55,355 bases of DNA from Candidatus Bathyarchaeota archaeon (GCA_016934355.1 JAFGTA010000076.1:1-55355), one strand, 5' to 3'. Shown: positions 32,412 to 41,410, counted from the first letter of the stretch. The notes: generated by a model from the sequence alone, not told the origin. Numbers and translations are program-made.

Positions 32412-33524
32412 TCATGGAGGTAGCAGCTTCATATCCTCTGGTTCACAGAACCGGTTCCATATACCCGCCCAGGCAATAGCAAGCTGACCTTTGACGATAT
32501 TCCCCAAGGAAAAAGCGTCCTCAATAGCCTTGTCGGATGCGTAGCGCGCCTCTTGCTTCCTAGCGTTATCCTTGATCATCGATACAAGCCTTCTCGACCT
32601 ATGTGTGTAGTTAGCTAAGGCAGCCCCTTTACCCTTGAGCGCCTCTATTATTGATAAGGCTGTTAAACGACCGCTGAGGGCTGCAGAGTCCATCCCGACT
32701 CCTCTATATAGGTCTAGGAGCCCGGCGGCGTCACCCGCAAGCAGAACACGGTCTCTCCCGAGGAACACCCCGCCTTTACAGTGGGTAGAGTACCCTTCTC
32801 TTCCCGCTTCCCTTCCCTTTATATCGAATCTCGTTTCGACTGTTTCAAGGAAAGCCTCCGCGTAGTGGCCAAGCCTCTCGGTGCTGCTCGTCCCGATTAC
32901 AAGCATATCGTCTTTGTAGTAAAGCCAGCTATACATCAGATCGGATAAGCTTCTCCTGTAATAGAGGTAGAGGGTATCCGGTCTCACCGAAGACGACCCC
33001 TCGTAGAACAGGTTAATAGAAGCCCCCGTCACCTTGTCGCTTAAAGTGTCGGGCATAAGCTGTCTACGTGTGAATGAGCTTGGAGATAAGCCGTCAGCCC
33101 CAACTATGTACTTGGCGTCGATCGACTCCGCGTTTATGGTGACACTGACTGAATCACCCCTAACAATAAGGTCTGAAACTTCTGCACCCCAAAGCGTATC
33201 TGAACCCGCGTCAGCAGCCAGATGGTTAAGCCAGTGATCGAAATCTCTTCTCCAAAAATTCATCAAATGTATCCTGCCTTCAACATGCCTGCCAGACGGA
33301 GTCGTTAGACGTATCCTATCCAACGTGTTGCTGCAGAGAACATCCCCCGGTATCTTTTCACCTATTAGCTTCTCCATATACCTAAGCTGGACTCCGCTGC
33401 ACGCCTTATCTCTGGGAGGAGTCGCCCTGTCTACGAGCAGGACCTTGCATCCGTTCTCGGCGAGTATCTTTGCGGAGACCGAGCCGCTTATCCCGGCACT
33501 GATGACCACAGCGTCGTAATTCAA
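32412..33524 (-). CDS. geranylgeranyl reductase-family FAD oxidoreductase
   Basis: A 370-residue flavoprotein. The N-terminal FAD loop is VVISAGISGSVSAKILAENG, in which the first Gly of the usual GxGxxG is replaced (SAGISG). Later blocks are KACSGVQLRY, YIVGADGLSPS and RVLLAGDAAGLLDLYRGVGM, as in geranylgeranyl reductases that saturate archaeal lipid chains or other isoprenoids. It is divergent from the CrtI-type gene by 65 bp. Possible substrates are membrane lipids, quinone tails or the carotenoid chain; the neighbourhood favours isoprenoid metabolism without deciding which. Confidence 0.8.
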   Translation of the reverse strand: MNYDAVVISAGISGSVSAKILAENGCKVLLVDRATPPRDKACSGVQLRYMEKLIGEKIPGDVLCSNTLDRIRLTTPSGRHVEGRIHLMNFWRRDFDHWLNHLAADAGSDTLWGAEVSDLIVRGDSVSVTINAESIDAKYIVGADGLSPSSFTRRQLMPDTLSDKVTGASINLFYEGSSSVRPDTLYLYYRRSLSDLMYSWLYYKDDMLVIGTSSTERLGHYAEAFLETVETRFDIKGREAGREGYSTHCKGGVFLGRDRVLLAGDAAGLLDLYRGVGMDSAALSGRLTALSIIEALKGKGAALANYTHRSRRLVSMIKDNARKQEARYASDKAIEDAFSLGNIVKGQLAIAWAGIWNRFCEPEDMKLLPP

Positions 33525-33589
33525 ACCAGACTTGATGATTATTCGGATGACAGGATAAAACTATAACTTTTCGGGACATATCTTTAACG

Positions 33590-35059
33590 ATGTCTGTTCT
33601 GATCGTGGGTGCCGGCGTCGGAGGCTTAAGCATCGCCGCCCTGCTAGCGGATTCAGGGAAAGAGGTTACCGTTGTAGAGAAGAACTCCACGCCGGGGGGA
33701 CGGGCGAGGGTTTACAGAGAGAGTGGGTACGTTTTCGACATGGGTCCAAGCTGGTACCTGATGCCAGACATCTATGAGAAATATTTCAAGGACCTGGGTT
33801 TAGAGATAGAGGATTGCTACGAACTAGTCAGACTTGACCCGAGCTACCGGATATTCTTCAAGAACCGGGAAAAGATAGACGTCTCCTCAGACTTTGAAGA
33901 GAACGTCGAGCTGTTCGACAGGTTAGAGGAAAGTGGCGGAGATAAACTAAGGAGGTACCTGGAAAAAGCGGCGCGGGACTACAGGGTAGCCGTGGACGAG
34001 TTGCTGATGAGGGACTATGATCGATTGGTGAACCTCCTCGACGGTAGACTCATCAGGGAGGGGCTCAAGCTTCCCTTATTCGGAAACATCGACGACTACA
34101 TTTCCAGTATCTTCTCAAGCGAAAAGGCGAAGAGGATACTTGAGTACAGCATCGGGTTCATCGGCGGGAGCCCTAGGAACACTCCATCGATTTACTATAT
34201 CATGAATCACGTCGACCTGAACCTGGGTGTATGGTACCCCCTGGGGGGAATAGGGAAGGTAGTGGAGAAGCTCCACGAGCTCTGCCTTGAGAGAGGAGTC
34301 ACGTTCCTCTTCGATGAAGAGGTAACAAAGGTTCTCTCCGAGAAAGGTAAGGCTACGGGGGTTGAGACTTCAAGAGGCGTGTACCACGCCGACATGGTAG
34401 TCATTAACGCAGATTATCCATACGCTGAGATGAACCTGCTCGACGGGGAAGACAGAACCTACGATGAGAATTACTGGGACTCAAAACTCTACTCTCCCTC
34501 AGCTATAGTAATCTTCATCGGGTTATCAAAGAAGCTGGATAGCCTAGAACATCATAATCTGTACCTCGCTGGTGACTGGAGCCTGAGCTTCGACAAGCTT
34601 TACGATTTCGATGACCCTGAGTTGCCCGCCAACACCTCTTACTACGTCAACGCAACGAGTAGAACAGACCCGTCAGTCACCCCAGCGAAAGGCGAGACAG
34701 TCTTCATACTCATCCCGGTGTCTGATAACTTCCAAGACACAGCTGAGGCGCGTGACGAACTTTACCATAAGATGGTGAAACACATCGAGCTGATAACGGG
34801 CGAGAAGATAATCGGCTACGAGGTTGTTAAGAAGATTTTCGGTCCAAAAGATTTCGTAGAGGACTATAATGCCTATAGGGGGACGAGCCTCGGGCTTGTG
34901 CATACGCTGACTCAGAGCGCAGTTTTCAGGCCGAGCCATAGAAGCAGGAAGCTTCGAGGTCTATACTACACTGGGCATTACACGCATCCAGGCATAGGGC
35001 TGCCACTGGTGTTGATATCCAGCCAGATTCTAGCTAATCATTTACTCGAAAAACGATAA
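33590..35059 (+). CDS. second CrtI/CrtD-type carotenoid desaturase
   Basis: A 489-residue paralog of the crtI product at 15049. VGAGVGGLSIAALLADSGK, PGGRARVYRESGYVFDMGP, GFIGGSPRNTPSIYY and the terminal YYTGHYTHPGIGLP are shared nearly word for word. In the bacterioruberin route two such enzymes are needed, CrtI for phytoene and CrtD for 3,4-desaturation after elongation. This copy is a good candidate for one of them. It has its own promoter region facing the flavoprotein gene. Confidence 0.85.
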   Translation: MSVLIVGAGVGGLSIAALLADSGKEVTVVEKNSTPGGRARVYRESGYVFDMGPSWYLMPDIYEKYFKDLGLEIEDCYELVRLDPSYRIFFKNREKIDVSSDFEENVELFDRLEESGGDKLRRYLEKAARDYRVAVDELLMRDYDRLVNLLDGRLIREGLKLPLFGNIDDYISSIFSSEKAKRILEYSIGFIGGSPRNTPSIYYIMNHVDLNLGVWYPLGGIGKVVEKLHELCLERGVTFLFDEEVTKVLSEKGKATGVETSRGVYHADMVVINADYPYAEMNLLDGEDRTYDENYWDSKLYSPSAIVIFIGLSKKLDSLEHHNLYLAGDWSLSFDKLYDFDDPELPANTSYYVNATSRTDPSVTPAKGETVFILIPVSDNFQDTAEARDELYHKMVKHIELITGEKIIGYEVVKKIFGPKDFVEDYNAYRGTSLGLVHTLTQSAVFRPSHRSRKLRGLYYTGHYTHPGIGLPLVLISSQILANHLLEKR

Positions 35060-35116
35060 GTTAGAATATGGCACATGCTTCCAGGCGTTCGGTTCCGCGC
35101 GTAAATAATAGATGAT

Positions 35117-35686
35117 TTGGTAACCGTTATAGAAGGCGGTTCACCGAGAATATCTATGGAAGAGTTGGCGACCCTCGGCGGCGGCTGTTTCTGGTGCACC
35201 GAAGCAGTCTTCCTGGAGATAGAAGGCGTCCTCAAGGTTGTCAGCGGTTACTCAGGTGGACACGTGAAGAACCCCACGTATCAGCGGGTTGTGACGGGGT
35301 CGACCGGCCACGCCGAGGTCGTGCAGGTCACCTTCGACCCGGAGGTGATATCTTTCAGAGAGATTCTGGAGATCTTCTTCACCATGCATGACCCGACCTC
35401 GCTGAACAAGCAGGGCGCCGATGTGGGGACCCAGTATAGGTCGGTCGTCTTCTACCATAGCGAGGCTCAAAGAAAGACCGCCGAGGAGTTCATAGCCGAG
35501 ATGAACGAGAGCAACGTATTAGGCCTGCCCATCGTGACCCAGGTCGAGCCCTTCACAGAGTTCTACGAGGCAGAAGATAACCACAAAGACTACTACAACA
35601 GGAACCGGCGGCAGGGGTATAGCAGGGTCGTGATCGAGCCCAAGCTCAGGAAGGTGGAGAAGGAGTTCAAGGAGAGGATCAAGTGA
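35117..35686 (+). CDS. msrA: peptide methionine sulfoxide reductase MsrA
   Basis: A 189-residue MsrA. The catalytic GCFWC motif (Cys24, with Cys27) is near the N-terminus; GYSGGHVKNPTYQRV and TSLNKQGADVGTQYRS are diagnostic. It reduces the S epimer of methionine sulfoxide in proteins. TTG start at 35117 gives a short lead; ATG at 35156 would also preserve the active site. It overlaps the SOUL gene start by a few bases, so they are co-expressed. Confidence 0.92.
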   Translation: MVTVIEGGSPRISMEELATLGGGCFWCTEAVFLEIEGVLKVVSGYSGGHVKNPTYQRVVTGSTGHAEVVQVTFDPEVISFREILEIFFTMHDPTSLNKQGADVGTQYRSVVFYHSEAQRKTAEEFIAEMNESNVLGLPIVTQVEPFTEFYEAEDNHKDYYNRNRRQGYSRVVIEPKLRKVEKEFKERIK

Positions 35687-36201
35687 TGGTGGAGACTGCG
35701 GAATACGAGGTGATTCGAAGCGACGGAGCGTTCGAGATTAGGAGATACGAGGCGATGATGGTCGCAACAGTAAAGGAGGCTCCTTCCCGGTTCAGCGTCC
35801 TCTTCAAATACATCTCAGGCGCGAACCGTTCGAAGTCCAAGATAGCCATGACGAGCCCAGTCATCACGTCCAAGGAGATATCTATGACCTCCCCGGTGAT
35901 CAGCGACGCCGAGTCGATGTCATTCATGGTGCCATCCGAGTACGACGCTGAGACCGTGCCCGAGCCCGTCGATGAGAGGATCACCATAAACGCGGTGCCT
36001 GAGCGGTTTATCGCCACGTTCAGGTTCAGAGGCCTTGCCTGGAAGGAAAGTGTGAGGAAACAGACTGAGAGACTTCTCAGCAAACTTGAGTCGGAAGGGA
36101 TCAAGATTAGAGGCGAACCTTTCTTGATGCAGTATAATCCGCCCTTCGTCCCCGGGTTCCTTCGGAGGAACGAGGTTGGGGTAGAGATAGAGTATCCCTA
36201 G
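35683..36201 (+). CDS. SOUL-family heme-binding protein
   Basis: A 172-residue SOUL/HEBP-like protein. FEIRRYEAMMVATV near the start and SKSKIAMTSPVIT with the repeated MTSPVI core are characteristic; the C-terminal LMQYNPPFVPGFLRRNEVGVEIEY completes the fold. The family binds heme or other tetrapyrroles. GTG 35683 or ATG 35686 may be the start; the gene overlaps msrA and is probably in its operon. Confidence 0.88.
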   Translation: MMVETAEYEVIRSDGAFEIRRYEAMMVATVKEAPSRFSVLFKYISGANRSKSKIAMTSPVITSKEISMTSPVISDAESMSFMVPSEYDAETVPEPVDERITINAVPERFIATFRFRGLAWKESVRKQTERLLSKLESEGIKIRGEPFLMQYNPPFVPGFLRRNEVGVEIEYP

Positions 36202-36286
36202 CTTCGTTTTAACCAGTAACAGACTCCTAGGTCCTTAACCAAAGTAACGTGTACGCGGCAACTAATTATTAATTCACTGCAGATAC

Positions 36287-37642
36287 TTGATGCCACAGGT
36301 ATTCGCCATGGATGAATATTCTCGGGTCCTCACAAAATTTGTGGTCAACCTACAGTATGAAGACCTGAAACCCAATGTAATCGAGAAAACGAAGATGCAT
36401 TTCCTCGACACTCTTGGCAACATTCTTGGAGCCAGCGAGATGCCTTGGTCACGAATGGTAGTCGAGGTAGTGAGGCAGACGGGAGGAGCGCCTCAGTCCA
36501 CAGTGATGGGCGTCAAAGGGAAGTACCCCATGATTATGGCTGCCCTAGCAAATGGCACGATGGCTCACGGCATAGACGCGGACGACTCCGGGGCTAGGCC
36601 GAGCTGGGCGCACCCCGGGTCATGCATAGTACCGGCGGCCTACGCCGCCGCAGAGGCTGAGCAGATCACAGGGAAGGAGCTGATCGCCGCGATACTGGCT
36701 GGGTACGAGGTCAACTGCCGCGTTGACTCCTCTATGTACCCCGGCCTCAGGGACCGGGGGTTCCACGCGACGGGTGTGGTCGGTGCAATCGGCGCCGTCG
36801 CCGCTGCCGGGAAGATACTTGGTTTAGACGAGGAGCAGATGGTGAACGCCTTCGGCCTCGCCGGCACCCAGGCGTCCGGCCTCGACGAGTGGCTATCCAC
36901 GGGCGACATGAGTAAGAGACTGCACGCGGGGAAGGCGGCCATGAACGGCGTCCTCTCCGCGCTGTTGGCGCGGGAGGGATACACGGGGCCTTCCACGGTC
37001 TTCGAGGGTAAATACGGTCTGTTCGCTACTCACGCGGACAGCTATGATCTTTCGCGGTTGACGGAAGGGCTTGGGACGGAGTACAAGATGCTTGGCTGCA
37101 AGTTCAAGCCTTACGCGTGCTGCCACGAACTGTGTCCACCCATCCGTATGGCACTCCAGCTTCAGAGAGAGCACGGGATAAGGCCTGAGGGTATCGAGAA
37201 GATACGGATCGGGCTGAACCACATCACGGCCGAGAACCAGTTGAAGGTCGCGGAGACGCCGCTCCACGCCCAGAACCACGCGGCGGTGGCGGTCGCCATC
37301 GCCCTCGTCCCAGGTAGTGTGTTCATGAAGGAGTTCTTCGAGTGTTACGACGACCCTAGGGTAGTTGAGCTCGGCCAGAGATGTGAGGTCTACAGCGACC
37401 AGGAGATCAACGAGGTGTTCCCAACGAAGATCGGCACGAAGCTGGAAATCATAACCGAGGATAACAGATACTCAATGTTTGAGGAAGATAAACCGCCGAT
37501 TCCCGTCAGCTTCATCAAAGAAAAATTCGCCGCATTGGCGTCTTCCCAGTTACCTATGAAAAACGTGGAAACAATAATCCAAATCGTTGATAGGTTGGAA
37601 AGTCTAGAAAGGATAGTTCAGTTATCGGAGCTTTTTTCATAA
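36287..37642 (+). CDS. MmgE/PrpD family protein
   Basis: A 451-residue MmgE/PrpD protein. This family includes 2-methylcitrate dehydratase, cis-aconitate decarboxylase and related (de)hydratases. Blocks such as MAHGIDADDSGARPSWAHPGS, RGFHATGVVGAIGAVAAAGK and FKPYACCHELCPPI are family-typical, and DTLGNILG is at the N-terminus. Without other methylcitrate-cycle genes the substrate is unknown. Start is TTG 36287, ATG 36290 or ATG 36308. Confidence 0.85.
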   Translation: MMPQVFAMDEYSRVLTKFVVNLQYEDLKPNVIEKTKMHFLDTLGNILGASEMPWSRMVVEVVRQTGGAPQSTVMGVKGKYPMIMAALANGTMAHGIDADDSGARPSWAHPGSCIVPAAYAAAEAEQITGKELIAAILAGYEVNCRVDSSMYPGLRDRGFHATGVVGAIGAVAAAGKILGLDEEQMVNAFGLAGTQASGLDEWLSTGDMSKRLHAGKAAMNGVLSALLAREGYTGPSTVFEGKYGLFATHADSYDLSRLTEGLGTEYKMLGCKFKPYACCHELCPPIRMALQLQREHGIRPEGIEKIRIGLNHITAENQLKVAETPLHAQNHAAVAVAIALVPGSVFMKEFFECYDDPRVVELGQRCEVYSDQEINEVFPTKIGTKLEIITEDNRYSMFEEDKPPIPVSFIKEKFAALASSQLPMKNVETIIQIVDRLESLERIVQLSELFS

Positions 37643-37704
37643 TTTATTTTATTAACGGGTAGGTATCCCGCTTACCCTGAACCTATCCAGCTTGTCTCAC
37701 GCAC

Positions 37705-39198
37705 TCACATGCTGGCTGGGAGCACAAGCCCATCGACTCCTGGTTCCCACCCTCTGAGGCGGAGACTCACGCCCCAGAAGTATAGAGGCCTGTACAGGAA
37801 GACCCACGGGGGGTCTAGGCTCGTCATCCGATGTATTCTCCTGTATATTCCCTCCCTGTCCTGATGATTGGGTGTGGCGGCCGCCTCCTCTATCAGCCTG
37901 TCGACTCCGGGGTTAGCGTACCCCTCCCACCATGGGCCCCTTAGCCCTGAGTGGAGCTTCTCACGCATCACGCGATACGTGCTAAGCGGGCTGGAGTCGA
38001 ACCAGCACATGTCGCCTATATCCTTCGACCGCACCTTGTCCGAGTAGCCCCCCGGTTCAAAGCCGGCGTATGAGTCAACCTCAACGGTGACACCCACCTT
38101 GGAGTACATCTCACCCACGACGTCGACGAGCCCCTGCGTGTTGTAGGCGTTGCCCCCCGGCTTGTTCACTAGGATGCTCATACCACCTTTATATCCGGCA
38201 TCAGCAAGCAACCTCATCGCCTTCTCCGGATCGTAAGGGTACCCCGGCACGGATGAGTCATAGCCGTAGTGCCGAGGTGTGAGCACCCCGCTCAGGGGCT
38301 CTGCCTCCTCCGGGAGAAGCCTCTCTATTATCTCCGGCTTATCCAGTGCGTAGTTGAGGGCCTGGCGGACCCTTGTGTCGACGCAGGCGCCTTTCATACA
38401 GTTGAACATGAAGATCATGCACATGCTTCCATCGCTGAAAGCGGAGGCCGCCTTACCCGACGCCTCGATAAGGGTTGCTTCACTCTTTGACAGCCCGGGG
38501 GCGATGTCGGCCTCGCCTGAGAGCAGCATCTCAACCCTCTCATTCGAGCCGTGTTCACGCACCCATTTGACCTGCTTCACCTTGGGGATCTCCCCCCAGT
38601 AGTCGCGGAAGGACTCGACTACAACCTCTGATTTATCTGACTCCTCCAGTCTGTATGGGCCTGTCCCTACGTGGTTCTCCGGCAGCCCGTCGAGGGCGCT
38701 CTCCGGCGCGACGGCGAAATCCACTACAAGATCCAGTAGATCGGCCATAGGCTCGGAAGTGACGATGCGCACCGTCTCGTCATCAGGGGCCTCGATGACC
38801 GCGTCGCCGATGTAACTTGCGTAGACGCCCTCGGTTCCGAGTTCGCCTCCCAGCGATGGGTCTCTGATCCTGTTGAGGGAGGCTACCACGTCGCTGGAGC
38901 GCATCCTCTCACCGTTATGGAACAATACGTCATCACGGAGCTTGAAACTCCAGGTTTGGGCGTCGTCATCCGACATCCAGCTCTTCGCCAGAGAGGGGAT
39001 GAAGCCGCCTTCCGGGTTTCGGCGCACTAGTGCCTCATATAACGTGAAGAGCACACTAAGCCGGTTTTTAGAGTCGCTGCAGATATGTGGGTCCCCGATG
39101 TCGATTCGGGGTTGAGCGATGGTGATCGAGTCAAGTCGAGACAACGAGATAACCTCTTCACAATATATTTCGGCGTATGAATTTAACATGAGAGCCAA
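37705..39198 (-). CDS. family 5 solute-binding-type protein lacking a signal peptide
   Basis: A 497-residue protein of the SBP_bac_5 (oligopeptide/nickel-binding) family: SLAKSWMSDDDAQTWSFKLRDDV, FHNGERMRSSDVVASLNRI and DTRVRQALNYALDKPEI are typical. These proteins are normally exported and anchored outside the cell. Here the N-terminus (MALMLNSYAEIYCEEVISLS) has no hydrophobic signal or lipobox, and no permease or ATPase gene is nearby. It is either cytoplasmic, misannotated at its start, or truncated at the 5' end; upstream is the relic of the GGCT gene. Confidence 0.8.
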   Translation of the reverse strand: MALMLNSYAEIYCEEVISLSRLDSITIAQPRIDIGDPHICSDSKNRLSVLFTLYEALVRRNPEGGFIPSLAKSWMSDDDAQTWSFKLRDDVLFHNGERMRSSDVVASLNRIRDPSLGGELGTEGVYASYIGDAVIEAPDDETVRIVTSEPMADLLDLVVDFAVAPESALDGLPENHVGTGPYRLEESDKSEVVVESFRDYWGEIPKVKQVKWVREHGSNERVEMLLSGEADIAPGLSKSEATLIEASGKAASAFSDGSMCMIFMFNCMKGACVDTRVRQALNYALDKPEIIERLLPEEAEPLSGVLTPRHYGYDSSVPGYPYDPEKAMRLLADAGYKGGMSILVNKPGGNAYNTQGLVDVVGEMYSKVGVTVEVDSYAGFEPGGYSDKVRSKDIGDMCWFDSSPLSTYRVMREKLHSGLRGPWWEGYANPGVDRLIEEAAATPNHQDREGIYRRIHRMTSLDPPWVFLYRPLYFWGVSLRLRGWEPGVDGLVLPASM

Positions 39199-39249
39199 GG
39201 TTTACTCTACTCGAATGATGTTGTTTTTCCGATGGTATATTGTAGACTG

Positions 39250-39424
39250 CCCCCTGACGACCCTGTTGAGGACGAGCTCGATGTCCGTGCAGCCGCCTTT
39301 ATAGTTCTTGCTGTAGTAGTTGAACTGGGTCTCCTAGCAAGGGGTCAACGCTCTGCAGACATACTCGGCGTATGTTTCCTCAGTTTATCTATGTCAGGAA
39401 CGAGCCGTATGTGAAGTACGGTAT
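39250..39424 (-). pseudogene. decayed, uninterrupted copy of the GGCT-like gene (N-terminal half)
   Basis: Read on the minus strand this begins with ATA where the start ATG should be, then YFTYGSF, in-frame stops, and later QFNYYSKNYKGGCTDIELVLNR and VVRG, where similarity ends. It joins without interruption the two parts that are separated by the element (31.8 kb and 23.4 kb), so it marks what the uninterrupted gene looked like. It is dead, and it is in the same orientation as the split gene. Confidence 0.85.
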
Positions 39425-39502
39425 GGTGCATGAGGTGTGATCTGGTTAGAACGGTTTTCCGGTGAACTCTGTTGGGGGATAGCTGTTTCTCGGGCGACTT
39501 TG

Positions 39503-39541
39503 CTTTTCTCTTATAGTTGGTCACTTACGATAAGCGTTTTC
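39503..39541. repeat. promoter-like repeat R3
   Basis: Third copy of the R1 unit, in the duplicated region upstream of the GGCT relic. The similarity with 31914-32034 runs from the former start codon to about 39545. Confidence 0.6.
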
Positions 39542-39565
39542 TGGTAGGCGACGGCGCCCGCTCTC

Positions 39566-39739
39566 CTATTTGTCTAGCTGTACGCATTTTGGGCATGGTG
39601 GAATATGGGGAGGCTTGTTTTTGAATACCATTATGGTCTCTTTTCCTCTTCGAGGATAGTCGGGGCACTCTTTGTGCCAGTGATAGCATTCCTCTTGATC
39701 AGGTTGTTCACTGTGAACCCTTTTCACGTATTCAGCCAT
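39566..39739 (-). CDS. 57-residue Cys/His-rich protein
   Basis: From the ATG at 39739 the protein reads MAEYVKRVHSEQPDQEECYH, then WHKECPDYP, a basic stretch and a final CPKC. The two C/H clusters suggest one zinc site. A longer frame upstream overlaps the divergent YkgJ gene and is not used. I do not recognise the family, though small proteins with a C-x2-WH-x2-C-x2-YP pattern seem familiar in archaea. Confidence 0.55.
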   Translation of the reverse strand: MAEYVKRVHSEQPDQEECYHWHKECPDYPRRGKETIMVFKNKPPHIPPCPKCVQLDK

Positions 39740-39890
39740 TAATACTGATAACTGCATGATCGCATATAATATAATGTGCATACGGGTGCGCCTAATTAGA
39801 GGGCTTTTAATTAAGCAGGGGTCCGCGACCAAGAATCCCTGATGCAATGTTAAAGGATAAAAATGATGGACACTTGAGGAGACGTTTCCC

Positions 39891-40316
39891 TTGAAAAGCA
39901 AAGAATTCGATTCTAAAAATAATGATGAAACTAAGAAATATCTTCTGGGCAGCGGCATTCCATGCAAGATTCACGGCTGTGTCAAATGTTGCATAGATAC
40001 CCGTATGCCTCTAACGCGTTTAGATATAGCGAGAATCTCAGGGCAGGGGTACAAGTCCAAAGACTTTGTCGTGAAACGAAAAAGAGAGCGTCAATTGAAA
40101 AACCGTAATGGAAGATGCGTTTTTCTCGGAGACAACGGTTGTACAATATACTCTTTCAGACCTGAAGGATGCCGGCTTTATCCACTTGTATATAATGAAG
40201 ACGATGGGAAAGGCTTTATTCATGACTTTTGTCCATACGGCCACGATTTCAAAGTCAGCATAGAAGATATAGATATGTTAAATGTCCTCATCAAGAAACT
40301 CGATAATAATGAGTAA
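39891..40316 (+). CDS. YkgJ-type cysteine cluster protein
   Basis: A 141-residue protein of the UPF0153/YkgJ family. The cysteine pattern GCVKCCIDTRMPLT, GRCVFLGDNGCTIYSFRPEGCRLYPLV and FCPYGHDF matches the family, which is thought to bind zinc or an Fe-S cluster. Codon and base composition here are more AT-rich than the metabolic genes to the left. Function unknown. Confidence 0.8.
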   Translation: MKSKEFDSKNNDETKKYLLGSGIPCKIHGCVKCCIDTRMPLTRLDIARISGQGYKSKDFVVKRKRERQLKNRNGRCVFLGDNGCTIYSFRPEGCRLYPLVYNEDDGKGFIHDFCPYGHDFKVSIEDIDMLNVLIKKLDNNE

Positions 40317-40444
40317 TAATATCAAAGGCTCGCGGTCTTCTTGTTCTCTTCATCTGGTTAGCATCATTGTATGTGTTTTTTTCAGGTGTTTTTACTGCTT
40401 AGAGAAGTGCGCGCGAACAGATACGTCATTTTGAGATGATGTTG

Positions 40445-40762
40445 TTAACGTGTTCGGGAGAAGGGGATGCTCCAATGATTGTATCTTTCCTTCGAAACCC
40501 AGAGACCGCCCATCTGTCTGACTTTCTCATCGACTCTATGCCAATCAGGCCTAGTCAACACCCTTGGGCTTATGGTGACGTAACCGGAGTCCTGGAGCAG
40601 CACCGTGACTTGGGGTAAAAGGTCTTGGGGTAGGTGTTTTCGCACCTCTGCACATGCAAAACTTGAGCTGTGCATGCCTCGGCTTTCTTTAGCTGTTATT
40701 TGATTCATCGTGGTTACACCCGCATCGTTCGAAGAGAGATGGAGGTTTTCACGCTTGTGCAT
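40445..40762 (-). CDS. hypothetical protein
   Basis: A frame of up to 105 residues directly downstream of the HTH gene (2-bp gap). The second half (LLQDSGYVTISPRVLTRPDW, VRQMGGLWVSKERYNHWSIP) looks like genuine protein with mixed helix and strand. An internal ATG (MNQITAKES) is a likely alternative start. No family is recognised. Confidence 0.45.
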   Translation of the reverse strand: MHKRENLHLSSNDAGVTTMNQITAKESRGMHSSSFACAEVRKHLPQDLLPQVTVLLQDSGYVTISPRVLTRPDWHRVDEKVRQMGGLWVSKERYNHWSIPFSRTR

Positions 40763-40764
40763 GT

Positions 40765-41244
40765 TTAGCTGTTATCGGCTGGTACACCTGTTAAGTATGC
40801 ACGGGCGTGTGCGGTGATTTCGGGGGTTTTCCATCCCTGAGCGATGATTCCATTACGCTTCAAAGTTTTTCTAACGCTATCAGACAGGTCTCTGATCGCG
40901 GCGCACTCGTTTTCAGCTTCCAGTATCTTCCTGAGCTCAGGTCTATAGAAGCTCATCATGTTGTTGAACGTCTTCTCCTTGAAGGTCATCCCCGTCATAC
41001 GTTGGAACCTCTCATCGGGTAAGCTAGCGATTGATTGTTTCTCCGCCTGGACCTGTTCCTCAGCCTTCCTGTACGCCTGCTTAAGCTCTGGGTCCCTGTT
41101 GTGCCGCATTCTCTTCAGGTCTCTTCTTACGACCCATAGAGGAACTCCTAGTTTTACTGCGATCTCCGAGTTTGCATAGCCTCCGTTTATTCCATCGAGA
41201 ATGTCTAGACGGCGCGTCTCTTGCTCCTGAATATTAATTGTCAT
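40765..41244 (-). CDS. HTH-containing hypothetical protein
   Basis: A 159-residue protein. Residues about 12-45 (DILDGINGGYANSEIAVKLGVPLWVVRRDL) form a helix-turn-helix, followed by a charged coiled helix and a C-terminal part with GIIAQGWKTPEI. The layout (N-terminal HTH, long helix) recalls the element protein at 28591-29121, without clear sequence identity. It may be part of a second, older mobile remnant in 40-42 kb. Confidence 0.55.
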   Translation of the reverse strand: MTINIQEQETRRLDILDGINGGYANSEIAVKLGVPLWVVRRDLKRMRHNRDPELKQAYRKAEEQVQAEKQSIASLPDERFQRMTGMTFKEKTFNNMMSFYRPELRKILEAENECAAIRDLSDSVRKTLKRNGIIAQGWKTPEITAHARAYLTGVPADNS

Positions 41245-41410
41245 GTTTCTGTTCTCCTTTTACGTTATCTTTAGCCCGTTTATTAAAATACGGTAATCAG
41301 CTTTGTTCCGCACGCGTCTAATCGTAGTACACTTATCTTGTACCGCGCGCGGAGGGGGGTAGACCCATTATCTGTTTGGCGATGCACTCTTGGAGTTTAT
41401 TTTGCCCTGC

